This document shows positions 33,964-48,418 of a stretch of DNA of 64,000 nucleotides, piece by piece. Below the pieces are notes generated by a model. It saw nothing but the letters and a program-made list of their open reading frames with translations. It did no database searches and had not been told where the DNA came from. Every line of letters starts with the position of its first letter. Position 1 is the stretch's first letter. The stretch comes from Muscardinus avellanarius (taxonomy: Eukaryota > Chordata > Mammalia > Rodentia > Gliridae), in the NCBI GenBank assembly GCA_963383645.1, contig OY726572.1:69238856-69302855 (forward strand). The letters run 5' to 3'. Position numbers and translations under genes: made by a program.

Positions 33964-36900
33964 AATCCAGAAGGTAAAGTTGTGGTCAGAGCCTGGGGTT
34001 TCTGTTTGTGCCAGAACAATAATGACCACAAAAGAAGTTGAGTTTGCTAGGCTGAGTCGATATCCAGGAATCTAGAGAGGTCTAGATGACAAGATAAAGG
34101 AGAGGGGGGCATACAAAAGGAGGCTGGGAAATTCAGGGCGTATACTAAGCGCGAGAGAGCAGGAAGAATATAAAGCGCGAGAGAGCAGGAAGAATATACC
34201 ACAGAGACTCATGTGGATGTGGAAGGGCGGGGTAGGTGGGGCTCATATCAGCACATCTTAGAGTGAATGGGCTCGTGGCCACTTTACCGTCTAGCAGAGA
34301 CCTGAGCAGGCGAATCAGGTAGAAGAGAGCTGCACTGGCTTATGGGTAGAGTTCCCAGAGCCAGAGAGGTTAAGCTAAGAACGTTACATTCATATGAAAT
34401 TCTTTGTTATGATCTTTTTATTTTTTATTTTTTATTTTTTTGCAGTACTGGGGATGGAACCCAAGGGTATTCTACCTCCGAGCTACACCCCAAGCCCTAT
34501 TTTTTATTCTTTATTTTGAAACAGGGTCTCACTGAGTTGCAAAGGGCCTTACTAAGTAGCGGAGGCTGTCTGCGAACTGTGATCCTCCTGTCTCAGCCTC
34601 CCAAATGCTGGGATTACAAGTGTGCACCACCATGCCCGGCTCTTGGTTATGATCTTTAAACAAAGAAGAGATATTGAATGCTAATATGGGGCAAAACAGA
34701 ACGCCTGCCTAAGGAAGGAATAAAGAGCCATCTGTGAAACAGAGAGTATGTGCCAGGTGCTTCTGTATATGCTATCTCCCTTCCTTCTCCCAACGCTGGA
34801 TGATGGTGTTTATAGATGAGGCAAGTGGTGCCCAGAGAGGGCAAGTCACTTCCCCAAGATCGTACGGCTGGTAAGTGGAAGAGCCGCATTTAAAGTCAGG
34901 CTGGTCCCTTTCCACTCTTTCTATGACACACTCTACCTTTCTGAGTGGAATGGGGTGGGGAGGTCAAGGATAATGGATGAGAGAGGAGATGGACTCCCTA
35001 TGTGTTGGTAAAAGAGTTCTAACCATATCTGGCCCCCAGGACGAATGTCACAATTTGTCCAGATTCTCGCCATTGTGGATGCCTCTCACCTCCTCACATG
35101 TGGCACCTTTGCTGTACTTTTCTAAGTAAAAAGAAATTACTATGAAACAGTAATTAAAAAATGTAGGAGAGTGCTCATACCTTTTATAGGTATTTTCAAA
35201 TTCTGTGTCACATTGCTATGAATAGAAATGATAGGCTTGATGTTTATGCTGTTATTTTAACAAAGTATTCTATTTTTGTAAAAAAGCATACTTTACTGGA
35301 TTGTGGTGTGCTCAATATTCCAGCCTCATCAGTTGTCTCTGGGGAAGTGTAGATTGTTGGCCCGTTAAGGCTGTCCCCCCGCCCCATGGCTGGCAAATAA
35401 GTGGTACTTGGGAAAAAAAAAATTGGCCCCTTTGGCTTTGCCCTTTCACTCAACCCCTGGGCAGCAATGGCTGACACCACTCTCCCCTCTTCTCTCTCCC
35501 TGCCAGAGGCTGACTCCTATCTCACCCGGTTTGCCGTTCCTCATACATACAATTACTCTGTTCTCCTTGTGGATCCTGCTTCCCACACACTTTATGTTGG
35601 CGCCCGGGACACCATCTTTGCATTATCCCTACCCTTTTCAGGGGAGAGACCCCGCAGGGTAAGAGACGAGAGTCGGGAGGATCCCAGGCCCCATAGCATG
35701 TGATTAGATCCATCGTTTTATGGGCTGTGGGTGGGTGGGGTTTCATGATAAAGATGTAACAGTGGTGATGGGAGGAGGAGGGGAAACTGTCCACTTCACT
35801 GTCTCAGTGGAGTGTGATGGCTGTCAGAGTGATTGGGGAGGCTATGACGGAGGTTCATGATGATGGGGAGGAGGCCACAGTGACCAAGTTTCATGGGAAG
35901 GTGAGCAGATGGATTGTTAGAATGACAGTACTTTGGGGAGACAGTTTTCAAACTTTTTGGCCCATCCGCTTGGTGACCCGGTACACAAGTGTGTACCGAA
36001 AGAAACTTTCCTTGAAACAGCATTGATTCTTCTATATTTGATATATTTGGATATGTTCTATTTCATTAAAAACAAAAAACAATATTGGTCCTCCTGGTTT
36101 CACCATTGATTCCTTTATTTATTAATGGGTGGGGACCTCCAGTTTGAAAAACAAGGGGGATTCTCTCAGGGGATGTCAGAACTCCCCAAATTGGTGAAGG
36201 ATGTGGAATGGTCTTACCTCCCCAACCCAGAGGGAGTTTAGGGTGGGGGGCGTCTGGGGAAATGATCACTCTTCCTTTCTCAGATCGACTGGGTGGTGCC
36301 TGAGGCTCACAGACAGAACTGTAGCAAGAAAGGCAAGAAAGAGGTAGGTGCACATTTGTCCTGAGTGCCTGTGGAGATGTTGGCCCAGCCCCGATTTGCT
36401 GTCAGCCCCCCGGAGGGACTCTAACACCATGCTATCACCCATCATCCCTGACCCCAGAGCTGCAGCTAACTGTCTTGACTCTCCCTTACGCTTCCTTGTG
36501 CCTGCTGCTTCTGATTCTCTCTAACCATCTCTGGCCCCCAGGATGAATGTCACAATTTTATCCAGATTCTCGCCATTGTCAATGCCTCTCACCTCCTCAC
36601 GTGTGGCACCTTCGCTTTTGATCCGAAGTGCGGGGTTATTGTGAGTGACGGGTGGGAAGAGAGGGAGAGGGAGCCTGTGCCAGTGTGAGTTACTTGGGGG
36701 TGGCGGGTGGGGGTGGGTGGGTCAAGTGTTCTGTGAGTGACTGTGGTGGGCATGGTTAAGTCAATGACTGTGCATGACCAGCCTTGGGGTAGGGGATGTC
36801 CTCACAGGGTGGAGTGAGAGGGAGTGGGGAGGGGGAGGGAAGTTGTCTATAGATGGTGAGGTATACAAAGTATAAGGAGAGGTGTGGTGGGGCAGGAAAG

Positions 36901-39900
36901 GAAGGAAGGGATGCTGGTTGGGCTGGGGAGAGGACAAATCCAAGAGAGACTTTAGAAACTCATGTTTCCCTTGCCCTATGACCTCTTGGCCAGGCAGCCT
37001 GAGTCCGTTTCCTAATCAGTGTAGCCTGTGCCTATTTCTTCCTCCTATAGCATGTGACTGTCTTTCATGGCCTTCTCTCCTCTCTATTGCTAACTTAACT
37101 CTGTGGGCTGTGGCTCTCAGCCCTCATGCCTTCTGATGTCTACTAGCATGATACCTGCTGGCCCAGACTCCAGATCTTCAGGGAGGTCAGTCTATGAACC
37201 CATGTTTTCTCCTAGCTCTTGTTCATTACTGCTGAAAGCCTGGGAGTCACCAGCCTAAATCCAGACAGTCTTGAGACATGTTTACCCCTAATGATGTCTA
37301 GTCATGGCCACACGAGTCCCTGGCATGGTAACTGTTGTTTGAATTCTCAGTTTTCCCCATCAGTTATTCAGTGATAAGCACTGATCTTCTGGCAGCACAC
37401 ATTTGTGACTAGGCTCCAGGGTGAGTTAAAAACCTCAAATGTCTGTCCTTTGTATCCAGTGTAGTATAACAGCTCCCTTTCTTGATCCTGATCCTTAACT
37501 GTCGATCTTGACTGGACTCTTCTGCAATCTGTAGTAATCCAGTAATCCACTTGGATCTGGTCAGTGTATAGCTCCAAACCCCAATTTGTTATACATCATC
37601 TTAATATTTATGGATTAGGATTGTACATATGTAAATGCTTGCTATTTCTGACTAGTCCCCTTTGGGCTGCCTTTGGGGTTAGTTGGACTTACGTCAAGTT
37701 CTTTCTATAATGCAGGTGATAGGCCTCTAAAAATCTCCCTAATCCTAGGAAGATTTCCCAGTTCAGAAAATGTGTTGAACATCTCTGTGTTCCATCAGGT
37801 ATTGTTGAGGGTCTAATTTCCTTATCGTTTTCACCAAATTTGAAAAGTAGTGGTGGTACAGTCATTGCCACATTGGTCTTTTTCCATTCTTCACAGGCTC
37901 AGGGATCTGGTGGGTATGGATATCAGAACCATGGTTTATATACAGTATGATTGTTCTAAGTATAAACCATGGTTTTTATACAATGTGATTGTTCTGAATT
38001 AGTCTCTTAGGACTCTCTAGGAGGCCCATGATATCAGAGTGAGTGCATTCTTTGGTCAAAGCTCATTTGTAGGAGAAAGAGATCAGTTCTGCTACCCCTT
38101 CAAACCACATCTAGAGCCTGCTGTATAGACTTTTAAAGTGTTCTCTTCTGCCTTCATCTGTCTTATTCTTTTACCAGGCCACCTCAGTCCTTTTGACCAA
38201 GTTCTTGCCTTTCACTTCCTTATTGGAGAATCTCTTCTCTCCTAGATAGATGGCATTGGGAATATTGTATAACTATCTTTTGAGCGCTTTATTCTAGACA
38301 CAACAACTTGCTCAGAGTTGATTGTAGAGAATTGAAAGTTTTTGCAAAAAAGAACCGTCTCAGCCTGCTTCGACAACGGAGTGCTGCCCTCTTGCTGTCA
38401 GTTCAGCAGACATTGGAGAGAATGTATTTTAACTTGATATGTTTAAGGGAACCCTAGCAGTTAACAGAGAAGAATGTTAAGCCTCTAACAACAATAAAAA
38501 CACTAGCAATGATGACCATTCATTGGAGGATCTACTTTGTTGCAAATTTTGCACCAGGTACTTTACATTTATGATTAAGTTTAGTTTTCATCAGTATATC
38601 ATGCTATTTAGCTATAATTTATTTCCATTTTATGAGTAAAAAATGAAAGTTCAGAGAAATTAGGTACCATGTATAAGATTATACTTCTAGCAGAGGCAGA
38701 GCCAAAATTTAAGCCTGGGCTTGGTTCTGTGCTACTAACCTGTCCTACTTGTCTAGCCTTAAGCCTAAAGGACCTGATTTGGCTTCAATTATTTGCGGCA
38801 TTTGATGTGTTTCACCAACAGAGACCATCTTTCTGTTCCTTTTTCTTTACCATCGAGGAGTAGACTCTCATATGCCTTTAGCCAAGGTCAAAGGACTGGT
38901 TCCAACCTCACTTCTCAGTGAGAGCTTTTCTGTCTAATCCTGGCTTTCAGCTTGAGGGACTTACTTCCATCACAACTGACCCTGGGAGACTCTGCTGACT
39001 GACATGAAGACTCTCAACACACAAATAGAGAATGGAGTAGTAAAGTCTTGCCTTTTCAGACCCCAGCTGAAGGTCGTGTTGACCACACACTATCCAATAG
39101 TTAATGGGAGGCTCACTGTCTTAAAGGTTAGAAGGCTAGGTGACCAGATGACACTATAGGGGAAACTGAAGGTGGCTAGTATTGATATGCTGAGTTTTAA
39201 GAGATGGATACACCATCGTGGTGAGAAAGTTCAGCAGTCAAATGCAAACATGGACTAGGATTTGGAAGATGGCAGATTTGGAGAGTTTGGGGAATGATTT
39301 GCATAGAAGGGCTGGGAATTGAGAATAGATGTGTGAAAAGAACTGTAGATATACATGTAGGGGCTAGAAAGGAGATAGATAAGCCGGGCGTGGTGGCACA
39401 CACTTGTAATCCCAGCATTTGGGAGGCTGAAACTGGAGGATCGCGGTTCGCAGACAGCCTCAGCTACTTAGTGAGGCCCTCCGTAACTTAGTGAGACCCG
39501 GTTTCAAAATAAAGAATAAAAAATAGGGCAGGGTATGTGGCTCAGAGGTCAAATGCCCCTGGGTTCCATCCCCAGAAAAAAAAAGGAGATAGGGAAATAA
39601 CAATTACATAGAAGGGGGGTGGTTCCAGAGGAGTCAAGAAATACAATACTTAAGGAATGGAGTAAATCAAAAGTACCAAATGGTGCTTAAAGCCTGCAGA
39701 TAATAAGAAATGAGAAGAGTCATAGTTTTAGTCTTTGACAAAATATAAGGGAGCAATTTTGACAAAATATAAGGAAGCAATTTTAGGCATATAGCTGGGA
39801 AAACACAGTTTATTTTTCAGGAGGAACAGGTGATTTGGTTTGGATAGGACAAAGATAATTTTGAGAAGTAGTAGAAAACAGGTCAATGGGCTAGAGTTTG

Positions 39901-42900
39901 TAATGCAGGCAAGTCACGGGCTTTTTGTCATTCTCTTGCTCAAAAAAACTATTATTCAGTCAGTGGCTTACAGTTTTGAAGATCAATTTGGGGTGGATAT
40001 ATAAAAAAATTAGAGTGTATCTAGATAGCACAGGGGAGAGGGAAAAAGGCATCGGTGGCAGGCCTTCATGTTTCCAGATGCCTGAACACCTGGGAGATCT
40101 TGCTAATCATTCTCAGGAGAGGATGATCCCATTGCCACCCAAGTGAAGCTCTCGTGTCTCTGTGGGGTCTTCTATTTCAGTAGTCTCTTTTGACCCAATA
40201 TCTCCTATTTGAGGACCCCAGATCATGTCTCATTTTACTAGGCCCCTTTCCAGAATGTCTTAGTAAAATAAAATCTTGTTTGCCATCTATAGCAAAGAGA
40301 TGAACAATCTGAATGGGCCACTACGCTACTTAAAGCACAGGGGATATATTTCCAGGTTACTCCTTCAACTACCATCATAGTAACTAAGCAGAGTAATTAA
40401 GCTGCAGCTACTCCATACGTCCACCAGAGTTTCTGAGCTAGAAAAAGCATGCCTTGTATTTCTGTGCCATAACTTTAATTCCCAACCAGCCATAGCTGAC
40501 TTCCCTCTCAGTCCTAGGTTGAAATCATCCTTGATTTCCAGTTTTAGATGCTATCTTAAAGCCTGTCTTAGATGCTAGACTAAGGTAACTTCTGGCTTCC
40601 CATGTGGAACTCTTGGGCCTTTTGCCTCCCACCTGGGTCAGCCCTTCCAGAGTTGCTGAAAGAAGAAGGTACTTACCTATTAGTCCCTCAAATTCTGATC
40701 CAGGATCACTCTCTGCAGATTCCCTTGCCCTTTGGATGTGTGAATCCGGTCCTATCTCTTATCCTTGGAGGAGCAGGTCCCTTTCTCTCCAGGTTCCTGG
40801 GTGTCAGCTGGTCCTCTGTTGGTCCCTCGTCCAATGTCCTGTGGCACCTTCTCCATTCAGTTCATTAGCATTTCAGAACTCTACAGTTCATTAGCATTTC
40901 AGAAGAAAGGCCTATTATCTAGCCTCTTAGAGTTTTCTAGGGCCTTCCTAGGTGGGCCGTCATCAAAGCATGTGGGTGACAGGTGCTAGGGGAATTAAGG
41001 AAAGAGGGACAAACTACTGAAAATGGGATGGCAGAGGTGGGAAAGAAAGGATGGGTGTGGGGCAGTATGGGGATGGTGCTGGGGAGGATGGGAGATGGAT
41101 GGGAACTGGCTTTTCCTTCATCTGACCATCTTTATACTTCTTACCATGATCCTTCCCGTGACCCCTAAACCAACTGCCCCCTTCTGGTCTGTAGGATGTG
41201 TCCAGTTTCCAGCAGGTTGAAAGACTTGAGAGTGGCCGGGGGAAATGTCCTTTTGAGCCAGCTCAGCGGTCAGCAGCTGTAATGGCTGGTGAGTGGGGAG
41301 AGACAAGAACCTGTGATTTCTTGCTCTCATCGCCTCCTTCCCCACCCCCTGCTGTTGGAGTTTCTGTGTCCTTTCTTCCCTTGGAATGTCTATTATTCCC
41401 ATGTCTCTTTTATTTCTAGCTATTTAATGTAATTAAAGATTATAGATTTAAAGTGATACATTCATATATGCTCACAACATTTGGATGTTTCCCCCTCTGC
41501 ACCCAGCCCACTCCCTTTCTCTTCCCTCTCCATTCATGTTGGTGAGATTGGTAGTGATACCTTCATACGTGGATGTAACATTTTTTGGGTCTGTTTCCTT
41601 CCTCAAGCCTCCTTTTTGCCTTTCCTGTTCTTGCTAAGTGCCTGCGACCACCCGTTTTTCTCCCAGGGTATTATTTTCCCCAAAGTTCTTTCTAGAGGAT
41701 GTTTCCTCTGCACCACTAATACAAGTGTTTCCTCTGTTAACCTCATTGTCTTCTCCCATAGTATTTATTTTTTTCTGTTTATAAGAGTAACCTACTCTGA
41801 TGCATATTTCAGTAAACGAGGTTAGAACAGCACTGTCCCAAATATGGTTATATGATGATGGACCTCTTCTAGACCTGCACTGTCTGATTTGGTAGCCACT
41901 TGCTATTGTGGCTCTTGAGCCCTTGAGATGTGACTCGTACAACAAGGAAGGAATTTTATTTTATTTTATTTTTTGGTGGTACTGGGGTTCCTGGAAACCC
42001 TTCTACCTCCGGCCTACACTCCCAGACCTATTTTTATACTTTTTTAAAATTTGGAAACAGGGTCTCTTAAGCCAGCGCGACTGGCTTCGAACCTGCGCGA
42101 TACTCCTGTCTTCACCTCCCAAGCGCGGGGATTACAAGCGTGCGCCACCATGCCCGGCAGGAATTTTATATTAAAAAATTTTTGTTTTTGTTTTCTTGTG
42201 GTACTGGGAAATGAACCCAGGGACAGTCTACCTCTGAGCTACACACCCTGCCCTATTTTATTTTTGAAACAGGGTTCTCAAAAACTAATTTGCAGAGGGA
42301 CTCATTAAGTTGCTCAGGCTAGCCGAAAACCTGCGATCCTCCTGTCTCAGCCTCTCAAGGACTAGGGTTATAGATGTGTGTGACCACTTCCGGCTAAGTT
42401 TTATTTAATTAAATGTAAATGGTTCCATGTATCCAGTGGCTACCATATTAATGCAGTATTAGAGCATCTCGACTTAGAAAACCACTGCTATTACTTTAGG
42501 ATATTTCCTTCCAGCCTTTTAAATGTGCTCGCACACCCATACACACTGATGCATGTACATTTTGCTGGCTAGTGCTTTGTTGTTCAGAGGAATCAGTAAT
42601 GTCTGTTAAATAAATTCCTGTGGTTGCTTCCTTTGAGTAAGCCATCTGCTCAGCTCAAGTCATGCTGAAACTGCTTCTGGAAAATGACTATATAATTCCT
42701 TGGCTGCCAGAGAGCAAAATTTTTTTCTCTGTCATACAGCCTGCATTTTTGGTCAGAACACCTCACATACACCTTCCAAATTCAGTGAAAAGGTGGCTAT
42801 TTTCTTATGATAGTGTAAAGCAGGAGGGTTAATGGAAATTTTAAGTATGCCTTATAACACTTTTAGGTAATATACTATGTAGATATAATTTTGAGTTTTG

Positions 42901-44275
42901 TCATGTAATTTTATGTCATAGGAATTTCTGTATAATTAAATTTTTTTGCAGAAAAAATTTTAATGACATATTACTTATCCCCTGAGAACACTATAAACTA
43001 AACAGCTCCAAATTATTCATATTATTTTATTTTGTTTACCTCAAAGTTTTTGCTATTATCCATATTGCTGTAAACATTTCCATATATAATTTTTTTGTCC
43101 TTATTTTAGATCATCTCCTTAAGATTCCTAGAATAGATTACTACAGCAAACAGTGTGAAGATTTTATGACTCATTATCTGTTGCTAATTGAGTTTTTTCA
43201 AAAGGGTGTAGCAAGTTATACTCCAAACTGGCAAGGTATTGAGTGTTTTGATTTCTCACATAAGTTTTACCATAATGCATTGTTGTTACTTAAAAATATG
43301 TTGCTACTTAAAAATGTTGTTACTTAAAATATCTTTGCTAATTTGAAACAAAAAATGGCACCTTGTCTTAATATGTATTTTTTAAAGATTAGTGAAGTTG
43401 GATACTTTTCATTTTTAAGTTTTTTTGTTGTTGTTAGTACTAGGGGTTGAACCCAGGGGCACTCTACCTCTGAGCTATACCCCCTAGCCTTATTTTTATT
43501 CTTTATTTTGAAAAGGGGCCTCACTAAGTAGCTGAGGCTGGCCCCGAACCTGTGATTCTCTGGTCTCAGCCTCCCAAGTCCTGGGATTACAAGCGTGCAC
43601 CACCACACCTACCTTCATTTTTTAGTTATTTTTAATTTCTTCTTTGGCAAATCCTCTGTTCATGTTCTTGGGCCAATTAACAGATGGAATATTAGTTTTC
43701 TATTCTATACATATTTCCTTTTGTGATTATGTGGTTTTAAGATAAATCTTCCTTCATGTAGAGAACAGATACAAGTTTTTCTCTTGACATTTTCCTTGAT
43801 GTATCTGGAACTTACTTTGATGCATGCCATGAAATGGGGATATAAATTTTTCCAGCTAGCAAGTCAGTTATTTAGTATCGTTCTTCATTCTGTTTTTTTC
43901 TTTCTTCACCAACTTTTACTGCCCACTTTATCATAAAATTAATTTTACTGGTTAATATTTGAAGTAAAACAAAAATTGGAGCATAGGATCTAACAATTAT
44001 TTTTTCTTATGTATGAATTCATTTTTTAGTCTTGAAAACTATAGATTAAATCACTCTTTCATCATACAATTAGTGACTTTCCTTTTCAAAAAAAGGATAG
44101 CCGGGCGTGGTGGCGCACGCTTGTAATCCCCGTGCTTGGGAGGCGGAGACAGGAGGATCGCGCAGGTTCGAAGCCAGCCGCGCTGGCGTAAGAGACCCTG
44201 TTTCAAAAATATAAAATAGGTCTGGGAGTGTAGCCCGGAGGAAGGAGGGCTTCCAGGAACCCCAGTACCACCACC

Positions 44276-44306
<31 letters not shown>

Positions 44307-47300
44307 AATGAATATTTGAAAGTGAGCATAAAGTTTATGTTGAGTAAAAACATTTCAGTTGTCATCAATCTACTACTGAAATTGATGAGACTTTTTTTTT
44401 GTGTGTGTGTGGTACTGGGGATAGAATCCAAGGGCATTCTATCTCTGAGCTACAACCCTAGCCCCATTTTACTTTTTTTTTTTTTTTTGAAACAGGGTCT
44501 CACTAAATTGCTAAGAGCCTCTCTTAAGTTGCGGAGGCTGGCCATGAACCTGTGAACCTCCTGTCTCAGCTTCTCCAATACTGAGGTTACAGGTGAGTGC
44601 CCTATGCAAATGTCTTTTGATTCTGTATAATTGATTATCAACATAAGTGACTTCTCAATTGAAATAATCTAAGGTAATCAGTTTACATACTTTGTTACAA
44701 GCAAACCTCTATGATAATTTATCTTTGTGCAGTCAGCAAAGTAAATTCACATTAGGATGTGGTTTAAGAAGATAAATTTCATAAATAAAATCATTATACG
44801 AAAAAGAGAAGCCGGGCGTGGTGGTACACGCTTGTAATCCCTGCACTTGGGAGGTGGAGACAGGAGGATCGCGCTGGTTCGAAGCCAGCCTTGCTGGCTT
44901 AAGAGACCCTGTTTCCACATAAAAAAGTTAAAAAATAGGTCTGGGAATGTAGCCCGTGGGAGTGTATCTCGGAGGTAGAAGGGCTTCCAGGAACCCCAGT
45001 ACCACCACCAAAAAAAAAAAAAAAGAACATTTTCAAATAATTTCAAGTCTTTTTCTCAGGTGATAAAATTCAGGGTTGTTCAAAGAAAGGAAAGAGGAAA
45101 AGAAAAAAAATCAGGTTGTCTTTCAGCTGATAATCTGTATGAGTGATCGGAATTCACTTTATAGTTCAGAAAGATGCTCTCCAGTTAACACAGACCTCTG
45201 TGTCTCCAGCTGCCTCAGATCCAAATCACAGCCAAAACCAATATTATAAATTTTCATCTGTAGTTCTTACTTTACAGGACTATCATTTAAAATTTCCTTG
45301 GTCTAAATAAGTGCCAATATTTACTTGGAGCTTTTAGCATTGATCCATAATGCCCTTCTGTTTTGAAAACGGCATTTCAGAAACATGTAAACAGTTGACA
45401 GTGTGTAAGGACTAGAACCAAAATTCACACTTAGGGTCTGTGAACGTGTTTTTAATGATAATAGACATATTTTGAAATTAAAAGAAAAGAGTTTTCAGTA
45501 ATGAAAATATCAGAATATAATAGCAGGAGTATTTATTTTAAATTATAAAATATTACAGTAATTTGTAGAAAATTAGAAAATATGAAAATGTATAAAGAAG
45601 AAAGTGAAAATTTTATATGAAGTTCTATCATTACCAGGTAGTCATTGTTAATATTTTGGAGTATATTGAGGATATTCTCCTCTATGTGTGTATATTTATA
45701 AATAAATTGGAATTTCATACATATTTCATTGAGTATTATTATACTGAACATTTTCTTATCATGGAAATCATATAATTATTCAAAAATGATTTTTAGTAGC
45801 TGCATACTCTTCTTTCAAATGAATGAAGGACAATTTAATTATTCACATATATATATATATATAGTATTCATTCAAGTTTTTATTTATCTTATTTTTTGGT
45901 AGTACTAGGGATAGAACCCACGGACATTTTGCCTCTGAGCTACACCCCCAGACTTATTTTATTTGGAAACAGGGTCTCACAGAATTGCAGATGGCCTCAC
46001 TAAGTTGCTGAGGCTAGCTGCAAACCTGCAATCTTCCTTTCTTAGCCTCCCAAGTACTAGAATTACAAGCATTCACCACCATTCCTGGCTTAGATTCAAA
46101 AAAATTTTTTTTTGTGGTACTGGGGTTCCTGGAAACCCTTCTACCTCTGGACCACATTCCCAGACCTATTTTATATTTTTATTTGGAAACAGGGTCTTTT
46201 AAACCAGCAGGGCTGGCTTCGAACCTGCGCGATCCTCCTGTCTCCGCCTCCCAAGCGCGGGGATTACAAACGTGCACCACTTATTGCATCTATAAACAAC
46301 ACTATAAACAATGCTATTAATAATGCTATAAAATTTTTGCTTCAATAATAACACTATAACAGACGGGTTGGCACATGCCTATAATCTCAGCTACTTAAAA
46401 GGAAGATCACAAGTTTTAGGTCAACTTGGGCAATTTATACCCTGTTTCAAAAAAAAGGGGGGGGGGGCGGCTAGGTTGTAGCTCAGTGGTAGAATATCCC
46501 TCGGTTTAACCCTAGAGGTCATTTTACACAAGTTCTTATGTAAATCTAATTGCTGATGAGAATTGCTAGGCCAAAGGATGTAAAGATTTCAGTGGTGCTT
46601 GTTAGGATAAATTACTCTCCAATTAGTCCTAGCAACAGTGATGAGATAGCCTATGATGTTGTGCCATTGTCTGGTCCAAGTAATACAGCTAACCAAAATA
46701 CAAACAAGCAGTGCCCTCCCCCAAAGTCCAACTTAATGTGTATTTTGATGGGTATTCCTACTAGTGAGGTTGAACAAATTTTTCATGAGTTTATTTGTAC
46801 TTGTATTTCTTTTAGGAAGAGCCTTATACATCTAATTTTCAAATATGACATTTATCTGTGCTGCATTTTAGATAAAATTAGCAAAATGATCTCAGTGTCT
46901 TTATTTCTGCTATTCAGCCTTTGAAAAATGTGCATATCTTGACAAAATTCACATTAGTCTAAAATCATCGGTGCATACTTCTCAGTCTCTTTAATAGGTT
47001 CTCTGTCTTTTGCTCATTCTTTAAATATTGGGCTTCCCTAGGCTTCCTCCAAGAGCCTCTTCTCTTCTCTTCTCTTCTCTTCTCTTCTCTTCTCTTCTCT
47101 TCTCTTCTCTTCTCTTCCCTTCCCTTCCCTTCCCTTCCCTTCCCTTCCCTTCCCTTCCCTTCCCTTCTCTTCTCATCATCTCATGCTTACATAGTTGTGA
47201 TTCTAACCAGCACCATGGCTTCCTTTTCCTCTGCATTCAAATGCCTGTCCAGTCTCCCAGGCACTACCTAAAGGCACACACTGCATATCCAACTGCTTTT

Positions 47301-48354
47301 CAGACACCTCCGCTTGGTAGCCCCATAGGAATCTCCAAATCATTATGCTCCCAACATTATCTTCACTCACCTGCTCTTTTGCCAGCATTCCCTCCTCTGA
47401 GTGTACCTAGGTTAGCGCATCAGTCAGCTGCCTTTGGTCCTCCCTATTACATCCTGTAACAGATTGAGCTTCCATCAAGACAAGCAGGAGCATTTGCCTT
47501 TTCTCTTTGGGAACTCGTCCTGTGCTTTTTATGCACAGCTTTCAGTCCCATTGCATCATGTGCTAATGCATCTGCCAAGGAGCGCTGCACATGTTCCAGA
47601 TGCGCTAGTTGCTGCCAGCATTTGGGGCGCCAATCCCACCTCTTAAACCCATGTGTGTTTGCCCCAAGACACTTCACAGAAAACCTATGTAGCCAACAGA
47701 GGGAAAGGTAAACATTTCATCTCTAACTATATAATTATGCTGTATTAATCAGCTGATAAAAACTAAAAGTTATCCAGCCGACCCAATCCTTCCACGAGGA
47801 AGGGGAGGCCATTAGAGCAGGAGATATCAATCCTGAAAGCATCTGACCAAGAGAAGAAGAGGGAGTGGAAAAAGCCAAGCCAAGCCATGTTTAAAACCTT
47901 ATTTTTAGAACCAACGAGTAGATAATTCCTGTTGTTAATCTCCTTTAAATGGAAGCATTTTGACACCAGAATGGAATTTTGAAACCCCTGTGGTGGAGTG
48001 AAATACTCCCTGTCCTGACAAACACTCTAGCCTTTTACTTTGAGTTTCTAACACATTGTGGGGACCTATTTCCACAGGCTTTCCATCTGGGAAAGTAGGG
48101 ACCTATTTTCACACATAGCTGGAATTTGTCTTTGGCTGTGATTCTTCATCTTTTGTGCCTTTCAATTTTTTTTTTGTGTGTGTGTGTTTCTAAAATAAAT
48201 ATCTCTTAAATTCTGGGTTATAAAAGATACTAACTACAAAAAAATCAGTGAAGACAAAAAGTACATAGAAAATAAAATTACTTCTATCAACCAGAAACCA
48301 ATATTGTTACACTGTGGAGTAATAGCTCCTTCAACAGTCTTTCCTATACTCACA

Positions 48355-48418
<64 letters not shown>

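Larger units (their letters stand above)
39593..41194. other. SEMA4F intron 4 (last part), unassigned
   Basis: No element recognised besides two short tandem duplications. Confidence 0.5.
45021..46930. other. SEMA4F intron 5, AT-rich old repeat-like sequence split by SINEs
   Basis: 45560-45890 and 46516-46880 appear to be parts of one diverged element (AATTGCTAGGCCAAAGGATGT, ACTAGTGAGGTTGAACAAAT). Confidence 0.35.

Noticed and set aside
35018..35113. A usable alternative exon 4 (mutually exclusive exon)
   Set aside because: The frame is broken by a deletion and no donor is kept, so it is treated as a relic.
35018..35113. Assembly duplication of exon 4
   Set aside because: The copy differs at about eight positions and has different flanks, so a mis-join is unlikely.
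47028..47459. 143-codon plus-strand frame
   Set aside because: It is carried by the pentanucleotide array.
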